DNA from: Proteus faecis | GTDB taxonomy: Bacteria; Pseudomonadota; Gammaproteobacteria; Enterobacterales; Enterobacteriaceae | Assembly (NCBI RefSeq): GCF_003144395.1 | Contig: NZ_PENZ01000045.1 | Span: 249,220 to 313,219 of the forward strand | DNA: 64,000 nucleotides | Direction of reading: 5' to 3' | Shown: positions 48,945 to 60,284 of the stretch, in pieces | Position numbering within the stretch: the stretch's first letter is position 1 | Layout: every line of letters starts with the position of its first letter | The notes under the pieces: generated by a model | Seen by the model: only the letters and a program-made list of their open reading frames with translations | Databases searched by the model: none | Told to the model about the DNA's origin: nothing | Program-made: the position numbers and the translations under genes

Positions 48945-50954
48945 CTAAGAGTTCGCAATAAATTGAGCACGTAAAGCTTGCAATTTATCACGCGTACTCG
49001 CCGCTTTCTCAAATTCAAGATCTTTTGCATATTGATACATTTCGGCTTCTAAACGTTGGATCTCTTTTTCCAATTCAGCCGTTGATAACAACGGATAATT
49101 TTCATGAATATCTGTTGCTTTATGCCCTTTCTTATTGCGCCCTTGCGTAGGTTGACCAATCTTAAGAATATCACCCACTTTTTTATTTAATCCTTTAGGC
49201 ACAATGCCATGCTCAAGATTAAACTGTTGCTGTTTCTCACGACGGCGCTCAGTTTCACTTATCGCTTTTGCCATTGAATCAGTAATTTTATCACCATATA
49301 AAATCGCTTTACCTTCAAGGTTACGTGCAGCACGACCAATTGTCTGAATCAATGAACGCTCTGAACGTAAGAAGCCCTCTTTATCAGCATCTAAAATCGC
49401 CACTAAAGAGACTTCTGGCATATCTAAACCTTCTCGAAGTAAGTTGATCCCCACCAATACATCAAACTCACCTAAGCGCAAATCACGAATAATTTCGACA
49501 CGTTCAACAGTATCAATGTCAGAGTGTAAATAGCGAACTCGTTCACCATGCTCTTCAAGATATTCGGTTAAGTCTTCAGCCATTCGTTTTGTCAGTGTTG
49601 TCACTAGTACACGTTCATTTTTTGCCGCACGAATACGAATTTCAGACAGTAAATCATCGACTTGCGTAGCAACAGGTCGCACCTCAACAACCGGGTCAAG
49701 TAAACCTGTTGGTCTTACAACTTGCTCAACAATTTCATCACCCGATTTTTCAAGTTCATATTTACCCGGTGTCGCTGAAACATAAATCGTTTGTGGGGCT
49801 AACGCCTCAAACTCTTCAAAACGTAATGGACGGTTATCAAGCGCGGAAGGCAAACGGAAACCATATTCAACTAAGGTTTCTTTACGCGAACGGTCACCTT
49901 TATACATTCCACCAATTTGAGGAATAGTAACGTGTGATTCATCAATCACTAATAAACCATTAGCGGGGAGGTAATCAAACAGGGTTGGTGGTGGCTCACC
50001 GGGGCCTCTACCAGATAAATAGCGTGAATAGTTTTCGATACCAGAGCAATACCCCAACTCATTCATCATTTCGAGATCAAATTGAGTACGCTGTGTCACA
50101 CGTTGCTCTTCAACCAGTTTATCGTTAGCTAAAAGCACTTTGCGTCTGTCTGCAAGCTCTTCTTTGATTTTCTCCATCGCCTCAAGAATACGTTCACGAG
50201 GTGTAACATAGTGCGTTTTAGGATAAACAGTAAAACGAGGCACATTGTAGTGAATTTGTCCCGTTAAAGGATCAAACAGTGAAAGGCGTTCGACTTCTTC
50301 ATCAAATAGCTCAACACGTAATGCATAATCATCAGATTCAGCCGGAAAGATATCAATCACCTCACCACGTACGCGAAATGTCCCGCGCTGAAAGGCTTGA
50401 TCGTTGCGAGTATATTGTAAATCAGCAAGACGACGTAAAATGGCACGTTGGTCGATTATCATGCCGTTAGTCAGATGAAGCATCATTTTTAAATAGCTAT
50501 CAGGATCACCTAAACCGTAGATAGCAGAAACTGATGATACGACAATAACATCTTTACGTTCTAGCAAAGCTTTAGTCGCAGATAGGCGCATTTGCTCAAT
50601 ATGTTCGTTAACAGAGGCATCTTTTTCAATAAAGGTATCAGAGCTTGGAACATACGCTTCAGGCTGATAATAATCATAATAAGAAACAAAGTATTCCACT
50701 GCATTTTCAGGGAAAAACTCTTTCATCTCACTATAAAGCTGAGCTGCCAATGTTTTATTCGGCGCCAACACCATAGTTGGACGATTTAGATTGGCAATTA
50801 CATTGGCAATCGTAAAGGTTTTACCTGAGCCCGTTACCCCTAAAAGAGTTTGATGAGCAAGACCATCATCTAACCCTTCACAGAGTGAGGCAATAGCGGC
50901 GGGTTGATCCCCCCCCGGTTTAAATTCAGAATGCAGTTTGAAATCTTTGCTCAT
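48945..50954 (-). CDS. uvrB: Excinuclease ABC subunit B
   Basis: 669 residues (E. coli 673). Damage-verifying helicase-like subunit of nucleotide excision repair. Walker [15 protein letters not shown] (about 39-52), beta-hairpin [22 protein letters not shown] (about 92-113), [27 protein letters not shown], and motif [18 protein letters not shown]. The C-terminal UVR domain (about 630-665, [24 protein letters not shown]) contacts UvrC. RBS GAGGAGAA. A LexA-type box lies about 35-50 bases upstream. Confidence 0.98.
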   Translation of the reverse strand: MSKDFKLHSEFKPGGDQPAAIASLCEGLDDGLAHQTLLGVTGSGKTFTIANVIANLNRPTMVLAPNKTLAAQLYSEMKEFFPENAVEYFVSYYDYYQPEAYVPSSDTFIEKDASVNEHIEQMRLSATKALLERKDVIVVSSVSAIYGLGDPDSYLKMMLHLTNGMIIDQRAILRRLADLQYTRNDQAFQRGTFRVRGEVIDIFPAESDDYALRVELFDEEVERLSLFDPLTGQIHYNVPRFTVYPKTHYVTPRERILEAMEKIKEELADRRKVLLANDKLVEEQRVTQRTQFDLEMMNELGYCSGIENYSRYLSGRGPGEPPPTLFDYLPANGLLVIDESHVTIPQIGGMYKGDRSRKETLVEYGFRLPSALDNRPLRFEEFEALAPQTIYVSATPGKYELEKSGDEIVEQVVRPTGLLDPVVEVRPVATQVDDLLSEIRIRAAKNERVLVTTLTKRMAEDLTEYLEEHGERVRYLHSDIDTVERVEIIRDLRLGEFDVLVGINLLREGLDMPEVSLVAILDADKEGFLRSERSLIQTIGRAARNLEGKAILYGDKITDSMAKAISETERRREKQQQFNLEHGIVPKGLNKKVGDILKIGQPTQGRNKKGHKATDIHENYPLLSTAELEKEIQRLEAEMYQYAKDLEFEKAASTRDKLQALRAQFIANS

Positions 50955-50985
50955 ATTTTCTTCTCCTCGCTGACACTCCTTATGA

Positions 50986-51005
50986 TACTGGATAAAAATC
51001 CAGCT
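50986..51005. promoter_or_regulatory. LexA (SOS) box of uvrB
   Basis: TACTGGATAAAAATCCAGCT is a near palindrome with CTGG-N8-CCAG, very like the E. coli uvrB box (CTGT-N8-CCAG). It lies 32 bases before the uvrB start. Confidence 0.75.
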
Positions 51006-51426
51006 TCAATCTCTATCTCACAAAATTTATCTGAATAAATTAGCATAAGTTATCCCCAGTTTTGGAACTGGATTTTTTTCAAAAAGGCAACCCCCTTTTT
51101 TGCGAATTATTCCAAGAGGCTCACCAATACCACTCCCTCTATTGATTTTATTTAATTAATTGATATATAAGAATTAAAAATAAAAGTTGAGAATAACACC
51201 AATCTTTAGCAATGCCTTGTATTCTCTCTATTCAGCGTATTTTTATAATGGTAATACACAAGGTTATCCACAGGAATAGTGGATAACTGCACAAAGTTGT
51301 TATCTCTCGGTAGGTTACGTCTTTTTTTCTACCTTAAAATATCCCTAAAAATTGACTAAATTTATTTTTTTTATTTTTTTATTGGTATAAAAAATAGACT
51401 TTTATAATTTACTTAATAACCACCTA
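51006..51426. other. uvrB-bioD intergenic region with DARS1-like DnaA boxes
   Basis: About 420 bases without a gene. DnaA boxes: TTATCCCCA (51050-51058, plus), the perfect TTATCCACA (51264-51272, plus) and TTATCCACT (51278-51286, minus). The last two face each other 5 bases apart and form GTTATCCAC/GTGGATAAC. E. coli DARS1, which reactivates DnaA, lies in this same uvrB-bioD spacer with two facing boxes, so this is a probable homologous element. Functional equivalence is inferred. Confidence 0.65.
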
Positions 51427-52110
51427 TCAACTTAGTTTTAAACAGGAAAGATCAAGGTAAGAAGTAAAATTATGCTCTTTTACTTCGTTTAAATAGGGTA
51501 TTTTGCCTAAGAATGGTGCGTTAATATGCTGTTTTAATGTTGCCAAATATTCTTTTTGATATCGCCCCGCAGGTTCAACTTCATTTGCAACCCAGCCAGC
51601 CAATGTTAAACCAGACTGAATAATTGCTTGTTGCGTTAATAACGCATGATTAATGCACCCCAATTTAACACCCACAGTCAAAATAACAGGTAGCTTTTCA
51701 TTGATAACCCAATCAGAGAAAAAATAGTTTTCTGACAGTGGGGTAAACCAACCACCAGCACCTTCGACTAAAACCCAATCAGCTTGTTGCTTTAAATAAG
51801 ACAAACCTTCTGACATCACATTAAAATCAATAGGCTGTTTTATTTCTTGGCTAACAATATGTGGTGATGTTGGCGTTTCAAAACAGTAAGGATTAACGCG
51901 ATGATAATCTAACTGTACCGTACTGAATTTTTGCAAAGTAAGTGCATCTGAATTACGTAATCCTTCATTTAACCACTCACTTCCTGACGCCACGGGTTTA
52001 TAGCCTGCAGTTTGAAACCCAAGTTGCGCCGCACATTGTAATAGAGCACTACTGACTACAGTTTTACCCACTTCTGTATCTGTACCCGTCAAAAAATATG
52101 TTTTAGCCAT
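51427..52110 (-). CDS. bioD: Dethiobiotin synthetase
   Basis: 227 residues from the ATG at 52110 ([18 protein letters not shown]-loop); a longer in-frame start at 52176 falls inside bioC. ATP-dependent carboxylation and ring closure of 7,8-diaminopelargonic acid to dethiobiotin. Also visible: TAGYKPVASGSE and WVLVEGAGGWFTPLS. The start codon overlaps the bioC stop by 8 bases. Last gene of bioBFCD. Confidence 0.96.
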   Translation of the reverse strand: MAKTYFLTGTDTEVGKTVVSSALLQCAAQLGFQTAGYKPVASGSEWLNEGLRNSDALTLQKFSTVQLDYHRVNPYCFETPTSPHIVSQEIKQPIDFNVMSEGLSYLKQQADWVLVEGAGGWFTPLSENYFFSDWVINEKLPVILTVGVKLGCINHALLTQQAIIQSGLTLAGWVANEVEPAGRYQKEYLATLKQHINAPFLGKIPYLNEVKEHNFTSYLDLSCLKLS

Positions 52111-52867
52111 GTGACACCTTAACCATAACAAGTTGATAAGTAAGTAAATATTTACCAAATTCTCTTTTCCATACATTTTCTAATCCACGAAATTTCTGTC
52201 GTGTCATCAACCCTTTTTGTCGATCCCCTTGCACAAAATTGGCGCCAACTCCCTTCAAAGAAGCAAAAAGTGCATGTAATGAATCATATCGTTCAGTGAC
52301 CGTTTCAAGAGACAATTGGTAATGAAAACCACAACACGCTCTCTTAATATCGTGAAGTGATAAAAAAGGATTTACATGAGAATGTTGATCAAGAGATTGC
52401 CAAGCCTCTCTAACTTCTTGTAATGTCAACGTAGTCAGTGTTGAGAAATAAAGCGCACCTTTTGCATTGACTGCGTTCATTAATGTTTTAATCGCACCAG
52501 ATAAATCATCACACCATTGCATCGCTAAATTACTAAATACAATGTCCACACTTTGTGGTGCAATCGCGCAATGCTCGATATCACTTTGTAAGTAACCATC
52601 AGCTCGCTGTTGTTGTTTTGCCACTTGTAGCATGGTGTGTGACAGATCAAGTGCAATAACAAACTTATCTTGTTGTTTCCACTTTTGACTGAAATATCCT
52701 GTTCCACATCCTGCATCTAACACGATATGACCACTATCATGACGTGCTAAATCCATTAATTTATTACCGCTATAGCGCTGAATATTGGCGTGATTATCGT
52801 AATGAACAGCCGCTTTACCAAATGTTTGAGCTATACGTTGTTTATCTGTTTTGACTGAAGAAAGCAT
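52103..52867 (-). CDS. bioC: Malonyl-ACP O-methyltransferase BioC
   Basis: 254 residues. SAM-dependent methyltransferase that methylates malonyl-ACP to start pimeloyl synthesis. SAM motif [15 protein letters not shown] (about residues 49-63), then ALDLSHTML and [16 protein letters not shown]. The gene overlaps the end of bioF by 26 bases and bioD by 8 bases. Sequence and context match E. coli bioC. Confidence 0.95.
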   Translation of the reverse strand: MLSSVKTDKQRIAQTFGKAAVHYDNHANIQRYSGNKLMDLARHDSGHIVLDAGCGTGYFSQKWKQQDKFVIALDLSHTMLQVAKQQQRADGYLQSDIEHCAIAPQSVDIVFSNLAMQWCDDLSGAIKTLMNAVNAKGALYFSTLTTLTLQEVREAWQSLDQHSHVNPFLSLHDIKRACCGFHYQLSLETVTERYDSLHALFASLKGVGANFVQGDRQKGLMTRQKFRGLENVWKREFGKYLLTYQLVMVKVSHG

Positions 52868-54005
52868 GAAGCGTCTCGATTAACAGCTTAATATCTGAAA
52901 GATGATGGCGAGTGGTTAACGTTATTCGTAAACGTGCACTTTGAGGAGGTACCGTAGGAGGAAAGATGGCCTTTACCCAGAGCCCTTTAGATTGCAGATA
53001 ATCTGAAAGTGTTTGGCACAATTGTTCATCACCAATAATTAATGGCTGAATAGCCGTTTCTGAAGGTAATAATTTAACGGGTAGTGAAATTACACCTTGG
53101 CGAAAAGTATTGATTAATTGTTGAAGATATTCCCGTTCCTTATCTGCTTGCTTAATAACATTTAGAGCTGAGTTTAAAGCAATAACTTGTGCTGGTGGCA
53201 TTGATGTACTGTAAATAAGATGGCGAGCATATTGTTCAAAAAACTCTGCTGTCGGCTTGTTACAAAGCACTGCCGCCCCACTGATACCAAAAGCTTTACC
53301 AAAAGTGGCTACCAGTATTTCAGGTTTAATACCCGCTTCATCACAACTACCTCGACCTTCTTTACCTAAAACACCCATGCCATGCGCATCATCAACCATT
53401 AACCATGCCTGATGTTTTTGGCTTATTGTTGCTATTTCTCTTAATGGCGCTTTATCCCCATCCATACTAAATACCCCTTCTGTTACCACAAGGGTTTTAT
53501 TAGCTAATGTTTTACTGAGTCTTTGAGATAAAGAGTCAGGAGAATTGTGTAAAAATCGCCATAATGTCGCGGGTGATAATACAGCGGCTTCCATTAGAGA
53601 AGCATGACAAAGTTTATCTGCAATAATGGCATCTTCTTTTTCAAGTAATGCCGATATCACACCTTGATTAGCACTATAACCGGATGAAAATAACAGCGCA
53701 TTATCGTAACCTAACCAATCTGCAAGATGCTGTTCTAATTGCGCATGAGCTTGTGTAAATCCTGTAATATGCCCTGAACCACCGCTACCTACACCGTACT
53801 TATCAGCACCTTGCTGCCATGCTTTAATGACATCTTCATGTTGGCTAATACCTAAATAATCATTGCCTGAAAAATTAAGGTACTTTTCGCCCGCTATTGT
53901 GATCAAAAAACGTCCATTAGCTTGTTTGATCACTTGGCGCTTTCGCCATAATGGCGTATTTCTACGCACATTAAGTTGTTCAGCTAAATAGTTTTTCCAG
54001 CTCAT
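52842..54005 (-). CDS. bioF: 8-amino-7-oxononanoate synthase
   Basis: 387 residues (E. coli 384). PLP enzyme condensing pimeloyl-ACP with alanine to give KAPA. Conserved parts: [52 protein letters not shown] and the PLP Lys in [14 protein letters not shown] (about residues 231-244). The ATG shares a base with the bioB stop and its end overlaps bioC by 26 bases, so translation is tightly coupled. Confidence 0.97.
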   Translation of the reverse strand: MSWKNYLAEQLNVRRNTPLWRKRQVIKQANGRFLITIAGEKYLNFSGNDYLGISQHEDVIKAWQQGADKYGVGSGGSGHITGFTQAHAQLEQHLADWLGYDNALLFSSGYSANQGVISALLEKEDAIIADKLCHASLMEAAVLSPATLWRFLHNSPDSLSQRLSKTLANKTLVVTEGVFSMDGDKAPLREIATISQKHQAWLMVDDAHGMGVLGKEGRGSCDEAGIKPEILVATFGKAFGISGAAVLCNKPTAEFFEQYARHLIYSTSMPPAQVIALNSALNVIKQADKEREYLQQLINTFRQGVISLPVKLLPSETAIQPLIIGDEQLCQTLSDYLQSKGLWVKAIFPPTVPPQSARLRITLTTRHHLSDIKLLIETLHAFFSQNR

Positions 54006-55042
54006 TACAGTGCCGCATTATAAAATTGTTCAGTGTCTTTATTGGCAACCGCTTGCATCAAAGCTTCTTCTTGCTGATTGTCGCCCATAGATACCGCTAA
54101 TCGTTCAGGGTTTAAACCTAACTTACGGAATAATTGGTGATCTTTATCTTCAGTTGGATTAGTTGTCGTTAATAATTTACAACCATAGAAAATAGAGTTC
54201 GCCCCAGCCATAAAGCAGAACGCTTGTGTTTGTTCACTCATTTGCTCACGACCAGCAGAAAGACGCACATAAGAGCGTGGCATCATGATGCGGGCAACGG
54301 CGATAGTACGAATAAAATCAAACGGGTCGACATCTTCATTATCAGCCAATGGCGTACCTTTGATTTTGGCTAACATATTAATAGGCACACTTTCAGGAGG
54401 CTGCGGTAAATTCGCTAATTGCACTAACATTGCTGCACGATCTTTAACTTCTTCGCCTAATCCTAAAATTCCGCCGGAGCACACTTTAATACCGGCATTA
54501 CGCACTTTATCAAGCGTATCTAAACGATCTTGATAGGTACGTGTTGTCACAATACTGCCGTAAAATTCAGGGGAGGTGTCAAGGTTATGATTATAAAAAT
54601 CTAGCCCTGCATCTGCTAATCGGTTAGCTTGTGAATCATCTAATTTGCCAAGTGTCATGCAGGTTTCCATACCCAGTGCTTTAACTTCTTTTACCATTTG
54701 CTCAAGGTAAGGCATATCTCGCTCATGCGGGTTTTTCCATGCTGCTCCCATACAAAAACGTGTTGAACCTGCTGCTTTTGCTTTTTTTGCCGATTCAATT
54801 ACTTGCTGCACTTCCATTAATCGCTCTTTTTCTAATCCTGTTTTATACCGCGCGCTTTGGGCACAATATTTACAATCTTCAGGACAAGCGCCTGTTTTAA
54901 TAGAGAGCAACGTACTCACTTGAATTTGTGAAGGATCAAAATGTTGACGATGAACTTGTTGTGCCTGAAAAACTAAATCTAAAAATGGCATATCAAACAG
55001 TGCCCTGGCTTCTTTTAATGTCCAACGTTTTAGTGCGCTCAC
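54005..55042 (-). CDS. bioB: Biotin synthase
   Basis: 345 residues (E. coli 346). Radical-SAM enzyme inserting sulfur into dethiobiotin. The radical-SAM cluster [11 protein letters not shown] (about residues 53-63) and the auxiliary [2Fe-2S] ligands (conserved Cys in [15 protein letters not shown] and [12 protein letters not shown], plus Arg in [11 protein letters not shown]) are visible. First gene of bioBFCD, divergent from bioA with a shared BirA operator. RBS AGGAGA. Confidence 0.98.
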   Translation of the reverse strand: MSALKRWTLKEARALFDMPFLDLVFQAQQVHRQHFDPSQIQVSTLLSIKTGACPEDCKYCAQSARYKTGLEKERLMEVQQVIESAKKAKAAGSTRFCMGAAWKNPHERDMPYLEQMVKEVKALGMETCMTLGKLDDSQANRLADAGLDFYNHNLDTSPEFYGSIVTTRTYQDRLDTLDKVRNAGIKVCSGGILGLGEEVKDRAAMLVQLANLPQPPESVPINMLAKIKGTPLADNEDVDPFDFIRTIAVARIMMPRSYVRLSAGREQMSEQTQAFCFMAGANSIFYGCKLLTTTNPTEDKDHQLFRKLGLNPERLAVSMGDNQQEEALMQAVANKDTEQFYNAAL

Positions 55043-55094
55043 AATACAATCTCCTGTTTAAAAGTGATTGCCAGTTTAAATAATAGGGTTATCA

Positions 55095-55126
55095 TGTCAA
55101 CTAAAATTGATCACCATTGGTTTACA
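55095..55126. promoter_or_regulatory. BirA operator between bioB and bioA
   Basis: TGTCAACT (55095-55102) and GGTTTACA (55119-55126) are inverted half-sites with a 16-base spacer, the arrangement of the E. coli bio operator (TGTAAACC-N16-GGTTTACA). One half is perfect, the other differs at two positions. It lies between the divergent bio promoters and would bind BirA-biotinyl-AMP. Confidence 0.85.
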
Positions 55127-55145
55127 TGATTAAGTGAAAAATATA

Positions 55146-56417
55146 ATGACATCTGAAGATATCGCTTTCGATTTACGCCATATTTGGCATCCATACACGT
55201 CGATGAGTAATCCGTTACCTGCTTACCCTATCGTCAGTGCAAAAGGCGTTGAATTAGTCTTGGCTGATGGCAGAAAACTGATTGATGGAATGTCTTCATG
55301 GTGGGCTGCAATTCATGGTTATAATCACCCAGAACTTAATAATGCCGTTACAACACAACTCAGTAATATGTCTCATGTGATGTTTGGTGGCATTACTCAT
55401 CCACCAGCAGTATCACTTTGTCGAAAATTATTAGCGATAACACCAGCGCCTCTGGAATGCATATTTCTAGCAGATTCTGGCTCGGTTGCTGTTGAAGTTG
55501 CGCTGAAAATGGCGTTGCAATTTTGGCAAGCTAAAGGTGAAAAACGCCAACGTATTGTGGCATTAAAACAAGGCTATCATGGTGACACATTTGGTGCCAT
55601 GTCTGTGTGTGATCCGGATAACTCCATGCACAGTCTTTACAAAGGTTATCTGCCTAATCATCTCTTCGTGGATGCCCCTAAAACAGGTTTTTATGAAGAG
55701 TGGGATCCGGCTGATATCCACTCATTACGCTCAACGTTAGAGCAACATCATCAAGAAATTGCGGCCGTGATGCTTGAGCCCATTGTTCAAGGTGCAGGAG
55801 GAATGCGAATTTATCATCCTGAATATTTGAAACAGGCTAGAGCGTTATGTGATGAGTTTGATGTGTTATTAATTGCTGATGAAATTGCCACAGGATTTGG
55901 CAGAACAGGCAAACTTTTTGCCTGTGAACATGCAGGAATATCGCCAGATATAATGTGTGTAGGTAAAGCATTAACGGGTGGTTACATGACTTTATCATCC
56001 ACCTTAACAACGCGTCATATTGCCGAAACCATCAGTCAAGGCGATGCGGGTTGCTTTATGCATGGCCCAACCTATATGGGAAATCCACTCGCTTGTGCTG
56101 TTGCTGATGCCAGTTTATCTCTATTAGCAAAAGGCGATTGGGTAAACCAAGTTGCAAACATTGAAAAACAACTAAAACATGAGCTATTACCATTAAAACA
56201 GGCTAAAAGTGTCAAAGATGTGCGGGTTTTAGGTGCGATTGGTGTGGTCGAAATGAACGAGCCAGTCAATATGGCAAAATTACAAAAAATCTTTGTTGAT
56301 GAAGGGGTCTGGATCAGACCTTTTGGTAAGCTAATTTATATCATGCCACCCTTTATTATGTCATCAGAAAGCCTAACTAAACTTACTCAATCAATTGAAA
56401 AAGTAGTTAATCTTTAA
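55146..56417 (+). CDS. bioA: Adenosylmethionine-8-amino-7-oxononanoate aminotransferase
   Basis: 423 residues from the ATG at 55146 ([20 protein letters not shown] aligns with E. coli BioA); a GTG at 55134 is in frame. PLP class-III aminotransferase using SAM as amino donor to make DAPA from KAPA. Conserved: [55 protein letters not shown] and the PLP Lys in [14 protein letters not shown] (about residues 274-287). Divergent from bioB, under the BirA operator. Confidence 0.97.
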   Translation: MTSEDIAFDLRHIWHPYTSMSNPLPAYPIVSAKGVELVLADGRKLIDGMSSWWAAIHGYNHPELNNAVTTQLSNMSHVMFGGITHPPAVSLCRKLLAITPAPLECIFLADSGSVAVEVALKMALQFWQAKGEKRQRIVALKQGYHGDTFGAMSVCDPDNSMHSLYKGYLPNHLFVDAPKTGFYEEWDPADIHSLRSTLEQHHQEIAAVMLEPIVQGAGGMRIYHPEYLKQARALCDEFDVLLIADEIATGFGRTGKLFACEHAGISPDIMCVGKALTGGYMTLSSTLTTRHIAETISQGDAGCFMHGPTYMGNPLACAVADASLSLLAKGDWVNQVANIEKQLKHELLPLKQAKSVKDVRVLGAIGVVEMNEPVNMAKLQKIFVDEGVWIRPFGKLIYIMPPFIMSSESLTKLTQSIEKVVNL

Positions 56418-56434
56418 TAAGCCAAACAATGCGC

Positions 56435-56470
56435 TAACCTCTAGTGAGAAACTATTTTCACTAGAGGTTA
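56435..56470. terminator. Bidirectional hairpin between bioA and pgl
   Basis: TAACCTCTAGTGA (56435-56447) pairs perfectly with TCACTAGAGGTTA (56458-56470) between convergent genes. Neither side has a proper T-run, so it may be a weak terminator or 3'-end stabiliser. Confidence 0.6.
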
Positions 56471-56480
56471 AAAGTGAGAT

Positions 56481-57470
56481 TTATTTAGTGACAACCGTTA
56501 CCCACATTGCACCTTTTCCAACAGGATACTGTGCTAATTCTGTTAAGGCTCCCGTATATTTATCAATACGAGAAACTGAAGCAAAATCTGATTTTTGACC
56601 ACAAGAAATCAGATAACTTCCTGTATTATCAAGATTAAAGCCACGAGGCTGTATTTGTGTTGGGTAATAACCCACAGGTTGCAGATGGTCGCCCGTCTCT
56701 GAAATTGTCATTGCACAAATAAAGCTTTCAGAGCGTTCACTTGCATAAAGAAAACGACCATCAGCGGTAATATGAATATCTGATGCCCAACGAGTACTGT
56801 TAAATGTTTCAGGAACAATATCAACCGTTTGCATTAAACGATATAAATCGCCCATACGACAATAAACATTGATTGTCGCATCCAATTCATTAAGGCAATA
56901 AAACACATTACCATTAGGATGAAATGCCATATGGCGAGGCCCTGCATTTTGCGCTGTTGTCAGCGATTCAGTACCTGCTTCTGTTAAACGCCCATCTTCT
57001 GATAAATTAAATAAACGAATATGATCTTCACCTAAACAAGGCACAATCAGTTGTTTATTATTCCAATCAATATTAGAGGAGTGAGGTTTATCTAGTCCTT
57101 CAATAATTTGGATTGGTGATTGAGGGATCCCCTTATCATTAATAGGTAAAACTGCCAAATTGCCTTGATGATAAGAAGGTACAAATAAGAAACGCCCTGT
57201 TTTATCTAAGCACAAATGAACAGGAGTACTTGGAATAGAAGTGATAGCTTTTTGCTCTAACTGGCCATCGACAGCAATCGCAAATGTCACCACACTAAAA
57301 TGAGGACGAATACCTACATAAAGGTATTTTCCATCTGCACTTGCAATCATCGGTTGTACTTGCCCTGCAACCTCAACAACCTGCAATAAATCCATTTCAC
57401 CTTCAGTGTTTAATGCATAAACATGGATTTGTTGACTCTCTGGGCTTGCTACGTAGACTACCTGTTTCAT
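56481..57470 (-). CDS. pgl: 6-phosphogluconolactonase Pgl (YbhE)
   Basis: 329 residues (E. coli 331), seven-bladed beta-propeller lactonase of the oxidative pentose phosphate pathway. Typical stretches: SADGKYLYVGIRPHFSVVTF, GLDKPHSSNIDW, AGPRHMAFHPNGNVFYCLNELDATI and ADGRFLYASERSES. Cytoplasmic. Position between bioA and ybhA/mod matches E. coli. Confidence 0.95.
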   Translation of the reverse strand: MKQVVYVASPESQQIHVYALNTEGEMDLLQVVEVAGQVQPMIASADGKYLYVGIRPHFSVVTFAIAVDGQLEQKAITSIPSTPVHLCLDKTGRFLFVPSYHQGNLAVLPINDKGIPQSPIQIIEGLDKPHSSNIDWNNKQLIVPCLGEDHIRLFNLSEDGRLTEAGTESLTTAQNAGPRHMAFHPNGNVFYCLNELDATINVYCRMGDLYRLMQTVDIVPETFNSTRWASDIHITADGRFLYASERSESFICAMTISETGDHLQPVGYYPTQIQPRGFNLDNTGSYLISCGQKSDFASVSRIDKYTGALTELAQYPVGKGAMWVTVVTK

Positions 57471-57619
57471 CCCTTCTCCTTAAAACTGATTACCCATTGA
57501 TTTATAAAGAATAATAGAAAAACCAACAATAACCTGTCACGATTAAGCTAGTTTATCTTTTATTGGTTAACGTGTAACATCAACAACATTGCATCTTAAT
57601 ACTATCAAGGGGCTTATTT

Positions 57620-58441
57620 ATGTCATATCGCGTTATTGCATTGGATCTTGATGGCACACTGCTTGATGACCAAAAACGTATCCTGCCAGAATCTTTAGAA
57701 GCACTCAATCTTGCAAGAAAAGCAGGTGTTAAAGTTTTAATTGTAACAGGTCGTCATCATGTTGCTATCCATCCATTCTATCAAGCACTCGATCTTGACA
57801 CCCCTGCAATCTGCTGTAATGGAACTTACCTTTATGACTATATTGGTAAAAAGGTCCTGGAATCTGATCCATTAACCACACAAGAAACCAGAGCAGTATT
57901 AGATCTCGTTAAACAAACCGATGTACACCATTTAGTTTATGCTGACGATGCAATGATGTATGACCAACTAACTGCAACAGTACAACGCACACTTAATTGG
58001 GCCGATACCCTTCCCATCGCACAGCGCCCCAATCTCGTTAAAGTCGATGATTTTTATCAAGCAATGCATGATGTTAATGCCATTTGGAAAATTGCCACTA
58101 CAACGCCTGATCACGATGAACTACACGCATTAGTTGAGAAAATTGAACAACAAGTCGGCTTAGAGTGTGAATGGTCTTGGGTTGATCAAGTTGATATCGC
58201 TAAAAAAGGCAATAGTAAAGGCCGTCGTTTACAACGTTGGGTGGAAGCAAATGGTATGAAGATGAGTGATGTTATTGCTTTCGGTGATAATTTTAATGAT
58301 CTGAGCATGTTAGAACATGTTGGTTTAGGGGTTGCAATGGGTAATGCTTCCGATGAAGTAAAAGCACGCGCTAAAATGGTCACTAAAGTGAATTCACAAC
58401 CAGGTATCGCAGAAACTATCCATAAATATATTCTGTCTTAA
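57620..58441 (+). CDS. ybhA: HAD-superfamily phosphatase YbhA
   Basis: 273 residues (E. coli 272). Cof-type HAD phosphatase: motif I ALDLDGTLLDD (nucleophile Asp, about residues 8-18), motif II VTGRHH, Lys in KKGNSKGRRLQRW, motif IV FGDNFNDLSMLEHVGLGVAMGNA. E. coli YbhA dephosphorylates pyridoxal phosphate and some sugar phosphates. A terminator follows; convergent with modC. Confidence 0.94.
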   Translation: MSYRVIALDLDGTLLDDQKRILPESLEALNLARKAGVKVLIVTGRHHVAIHPFYQALDLDTPAICCNGTYLYDYIGKKVLESDPLTTQETRAVLDLVKQTDVHHLVYADDAMMYDQLTATVQRTLNWADTLPIAQRPNLVKVDDFYQAMHDVNAIWKIATTTPDHDELHALVEKIEQQVGLECEWSWVDQVDIAKKGNSKGRRLQRWVEANGMKMSDVIAFGDNFNDLSMLEHVGLGVAMGNASDEVKARAKMVTKVNSQPGIAETIHKYILS

Positions 58442-58467
58442 TCTCATTTCTATATTGAGCCCAAAAC

Positions 58468-58494
58468 AAAACCTCATCAAAGATGAGGTTTTTT
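58468..58494 (+). terminator. Terminator after ybhA
   Basis: AACCTCATC (58470-58478) pairs with GATGAGGTT (58482-58490), followed by T residues; an A-run precedes it, so it may also serve modC. Confidence 0.88.
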
Positions 58495-58516
58495 ATCAAT
58501 AAATATAACTAATAAA

Positions 58517-59581
58517 TTATAGATGACGACTTAGCGAAAGACTCTTTATCTGAGCATAAAGCCATTGCCCTTCTTGAATATTCAATTCATCTTTCGCCCA
58601 AGGAGTGATCCTCGCCCATAAATAATTGCCATCATTGACAAGCTTTACATCAACTTGACCATCATTTTTTATGGTTTCAACCACTTTCATATGCAAAATA
58701 TTACGAATACTACTATTGGATGGACGAGTCGTTGTTAATGACACATCAGAAGCATCAATACGCACACGCACATCACGACCGATTTTTGTTTCAATTTGAG
58801 GTAACCACAACACTTGATTACCAAAAGCCGTTGCAGTCATATCGTAATGGCTATGGTGTTCGACTACCATTACATTAGCGATACTGCTTAATGTCTCTTT
58901 TTGTAACCAAGGGCGTAATGCACTACTTGCCCACACATCTTCCAGCTTACCTGTCGCCTTGATCTTTCCTGCATCCATCACAATGACGTTATCTGCAAGT
59001 CGAATAATTTCATCAAGACTATGGCTCACATACAAAATAGGAATTTGTACATCTTGTGAGAGTTTTTCTAAATAAGGTAATAACTCACGTTTACGAGGTA
59101 AATCCAGTGAGGCTAAAGGCTCATCCATTAGCATAATATCTGGAGCAGTGAGCAATGCACGGCCGATAGCAACACGTTGCTTTTCACCACCTGATAAGGT
59201 GATAGGAAAACGTGAAAGTAAATGTTCGATACCTAACAAATGAATAATGCGATCAAACTGCACTTTCATTGTCGGTGACATACCGTAAAGCAAATTTCCT
59301 CTTACCGTGTAATGAGGAAACAGTCGGGCATCTTGGAATACATAGCCCACTTTACGTTTTTCAGGCGGCAGATAAATTTTCTTTTCAGTATCAACCAGTG
59401 TGTGATTATTTAATACAATTCGCCCTGAATCGGGTTTGGTTAAACCACCAATCACATTAATCAGTGAAGTTTTACCCGCCCCAGATAAACCAAAGACGGC
59501 AGTAATACTTTCTGTTGGCAGTTCAGTATTGATTTCCAGACGCAGTGATCCTAACGTCTGTTTAAAATTCATCTCTAACAT
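58517..59581 (-). CDS. modC: Molybdate ABC transporter ATPase ModC
   Basis: 354 residues (E. coli 352). Walker [18 protein letters not shown] (about residues 29-45), signature [17 protein letters not shown], Walker [13 protein letters not shown], and a C-terminal Mop/TOBE molybdate-binding domain (about 290-350). Powers molybdate import by ModB. Its start overlaps the modB stop by 7 bases. Last gene of modABC. Confidence 0.96.
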   Translation of the reverse strand: MLEMNFKQTLGSLRLEINTELPTESITAVFGLSGAGKTSLINVIGGLTKPDSGRIVLNNHTLVDTEKKIYLPPEKRKVGYVFQDARLFPHYTVRGNLLYGMSPTMKVQFDRIIHLLGIEHLLSRFPITLSGGEKQRVAIGRALLTAPDIMLMDEPLASLDLPRKRELLPYLEKLSQDVQIPILYVSHSLDEIIRLADNVIVMDAGKIKATGKLEDVWASSALRPWLQKETLSSIANVMVVEHHSHYDMTATAFGNQVLWLPQIETKIGRDVRVRIDASDVSLTTTRPSNSSIRNILHMKVVETIKNDGQVDVKLVNDGNYLWARITPWAKDELNIQEGQWLYAQIKSLSLSRHL

Positions 59582-60273
59582 ACGCCCCCCAGTCTTTTAC
59601 GGCCCCAACGAGTTAGCCACTCAGAAGCCATTAAAGAGACGAGCGCCAAAATAATTGCAATCACACATAAACGAGCGGCATCCATTTCCGCACCCGGTGT
59701 TTCAATCAAGGTATACATTGCCAGAGGTATGGTTCTTGTTTCCCCCGGAATATTGGAGACGAAAGTGATCGTTGCGCCAAATTCTCCCAATGAGCGCGCA
59801 AATGCCAACACAATTCCTGCGATGATCCCTGGCATAGACAAAGGTAATGTTATGGTAAAAAAGACACGCAACGGTGAAGCACCTAAAGTTCTCGCTGCTT
59901 GTTCCATACGTTGATCAACAGCTTCTAATGCTAATCTGATCGCTCTTACCATCAGTGGAAATGCAACCACTGCGGATGCAAGTGCCGCACCTCGCCAACT
60001 AAAGGTAAAACTAAAACCAAACCAGTCATACAACCATTCACCAATAAATCCACGTCTTCCCATACTGATCAGTAAAAGATAACCGACCACAACGGGAGGT
60101 AGAACTAAAGGTAAATGAATAATGCTATCAAGCAATGATTTACCGGGAAAACGTACCCTAACTAAAAGCCAAGCCATAAAAATACCAAAAGGTAGACTAA
60201 TAATAACTGCAACAGTCGATACCTTAAGACTTAGTATGATGGCTTGCCATTCGTATTCACTTAACATCTCCAA
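59575..60273 (-). CDS. modB: Molybdate ABC transporter permease ModB
   Basis: 232 residues, five hydrophobic segments. The coupling EAA motif is visible as [31 protein letters not shown], followed by [30 protein letters not shown], typical of ModB. Starts 11 bases after modA ends. Inner membrane channel for molybdate. Confidence 0.96.
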   Translation of the reverse strand: MEMLSEYEWQAIILSLKVSTVAVIISLPFGIFMAWLLVRVRFPGKSLLDSIIHLPLVLPPVVVGYLLLISMGRRGFIGEWLYDWFGFSFTFSWRGAALASAVVAFPLMVRAIRLALEAVDQRMEQAARTLGASPLRVFFTITLPLSMPGIIAGIVLAFARSLGEFGATITFVSNIPGETRTIPLAMYTLIETPGAEMDAARLCVIAIILALVSLMASEWLTRWGRKRLGGVC

Positions 60274-60284
60274 AAGTATAATTC

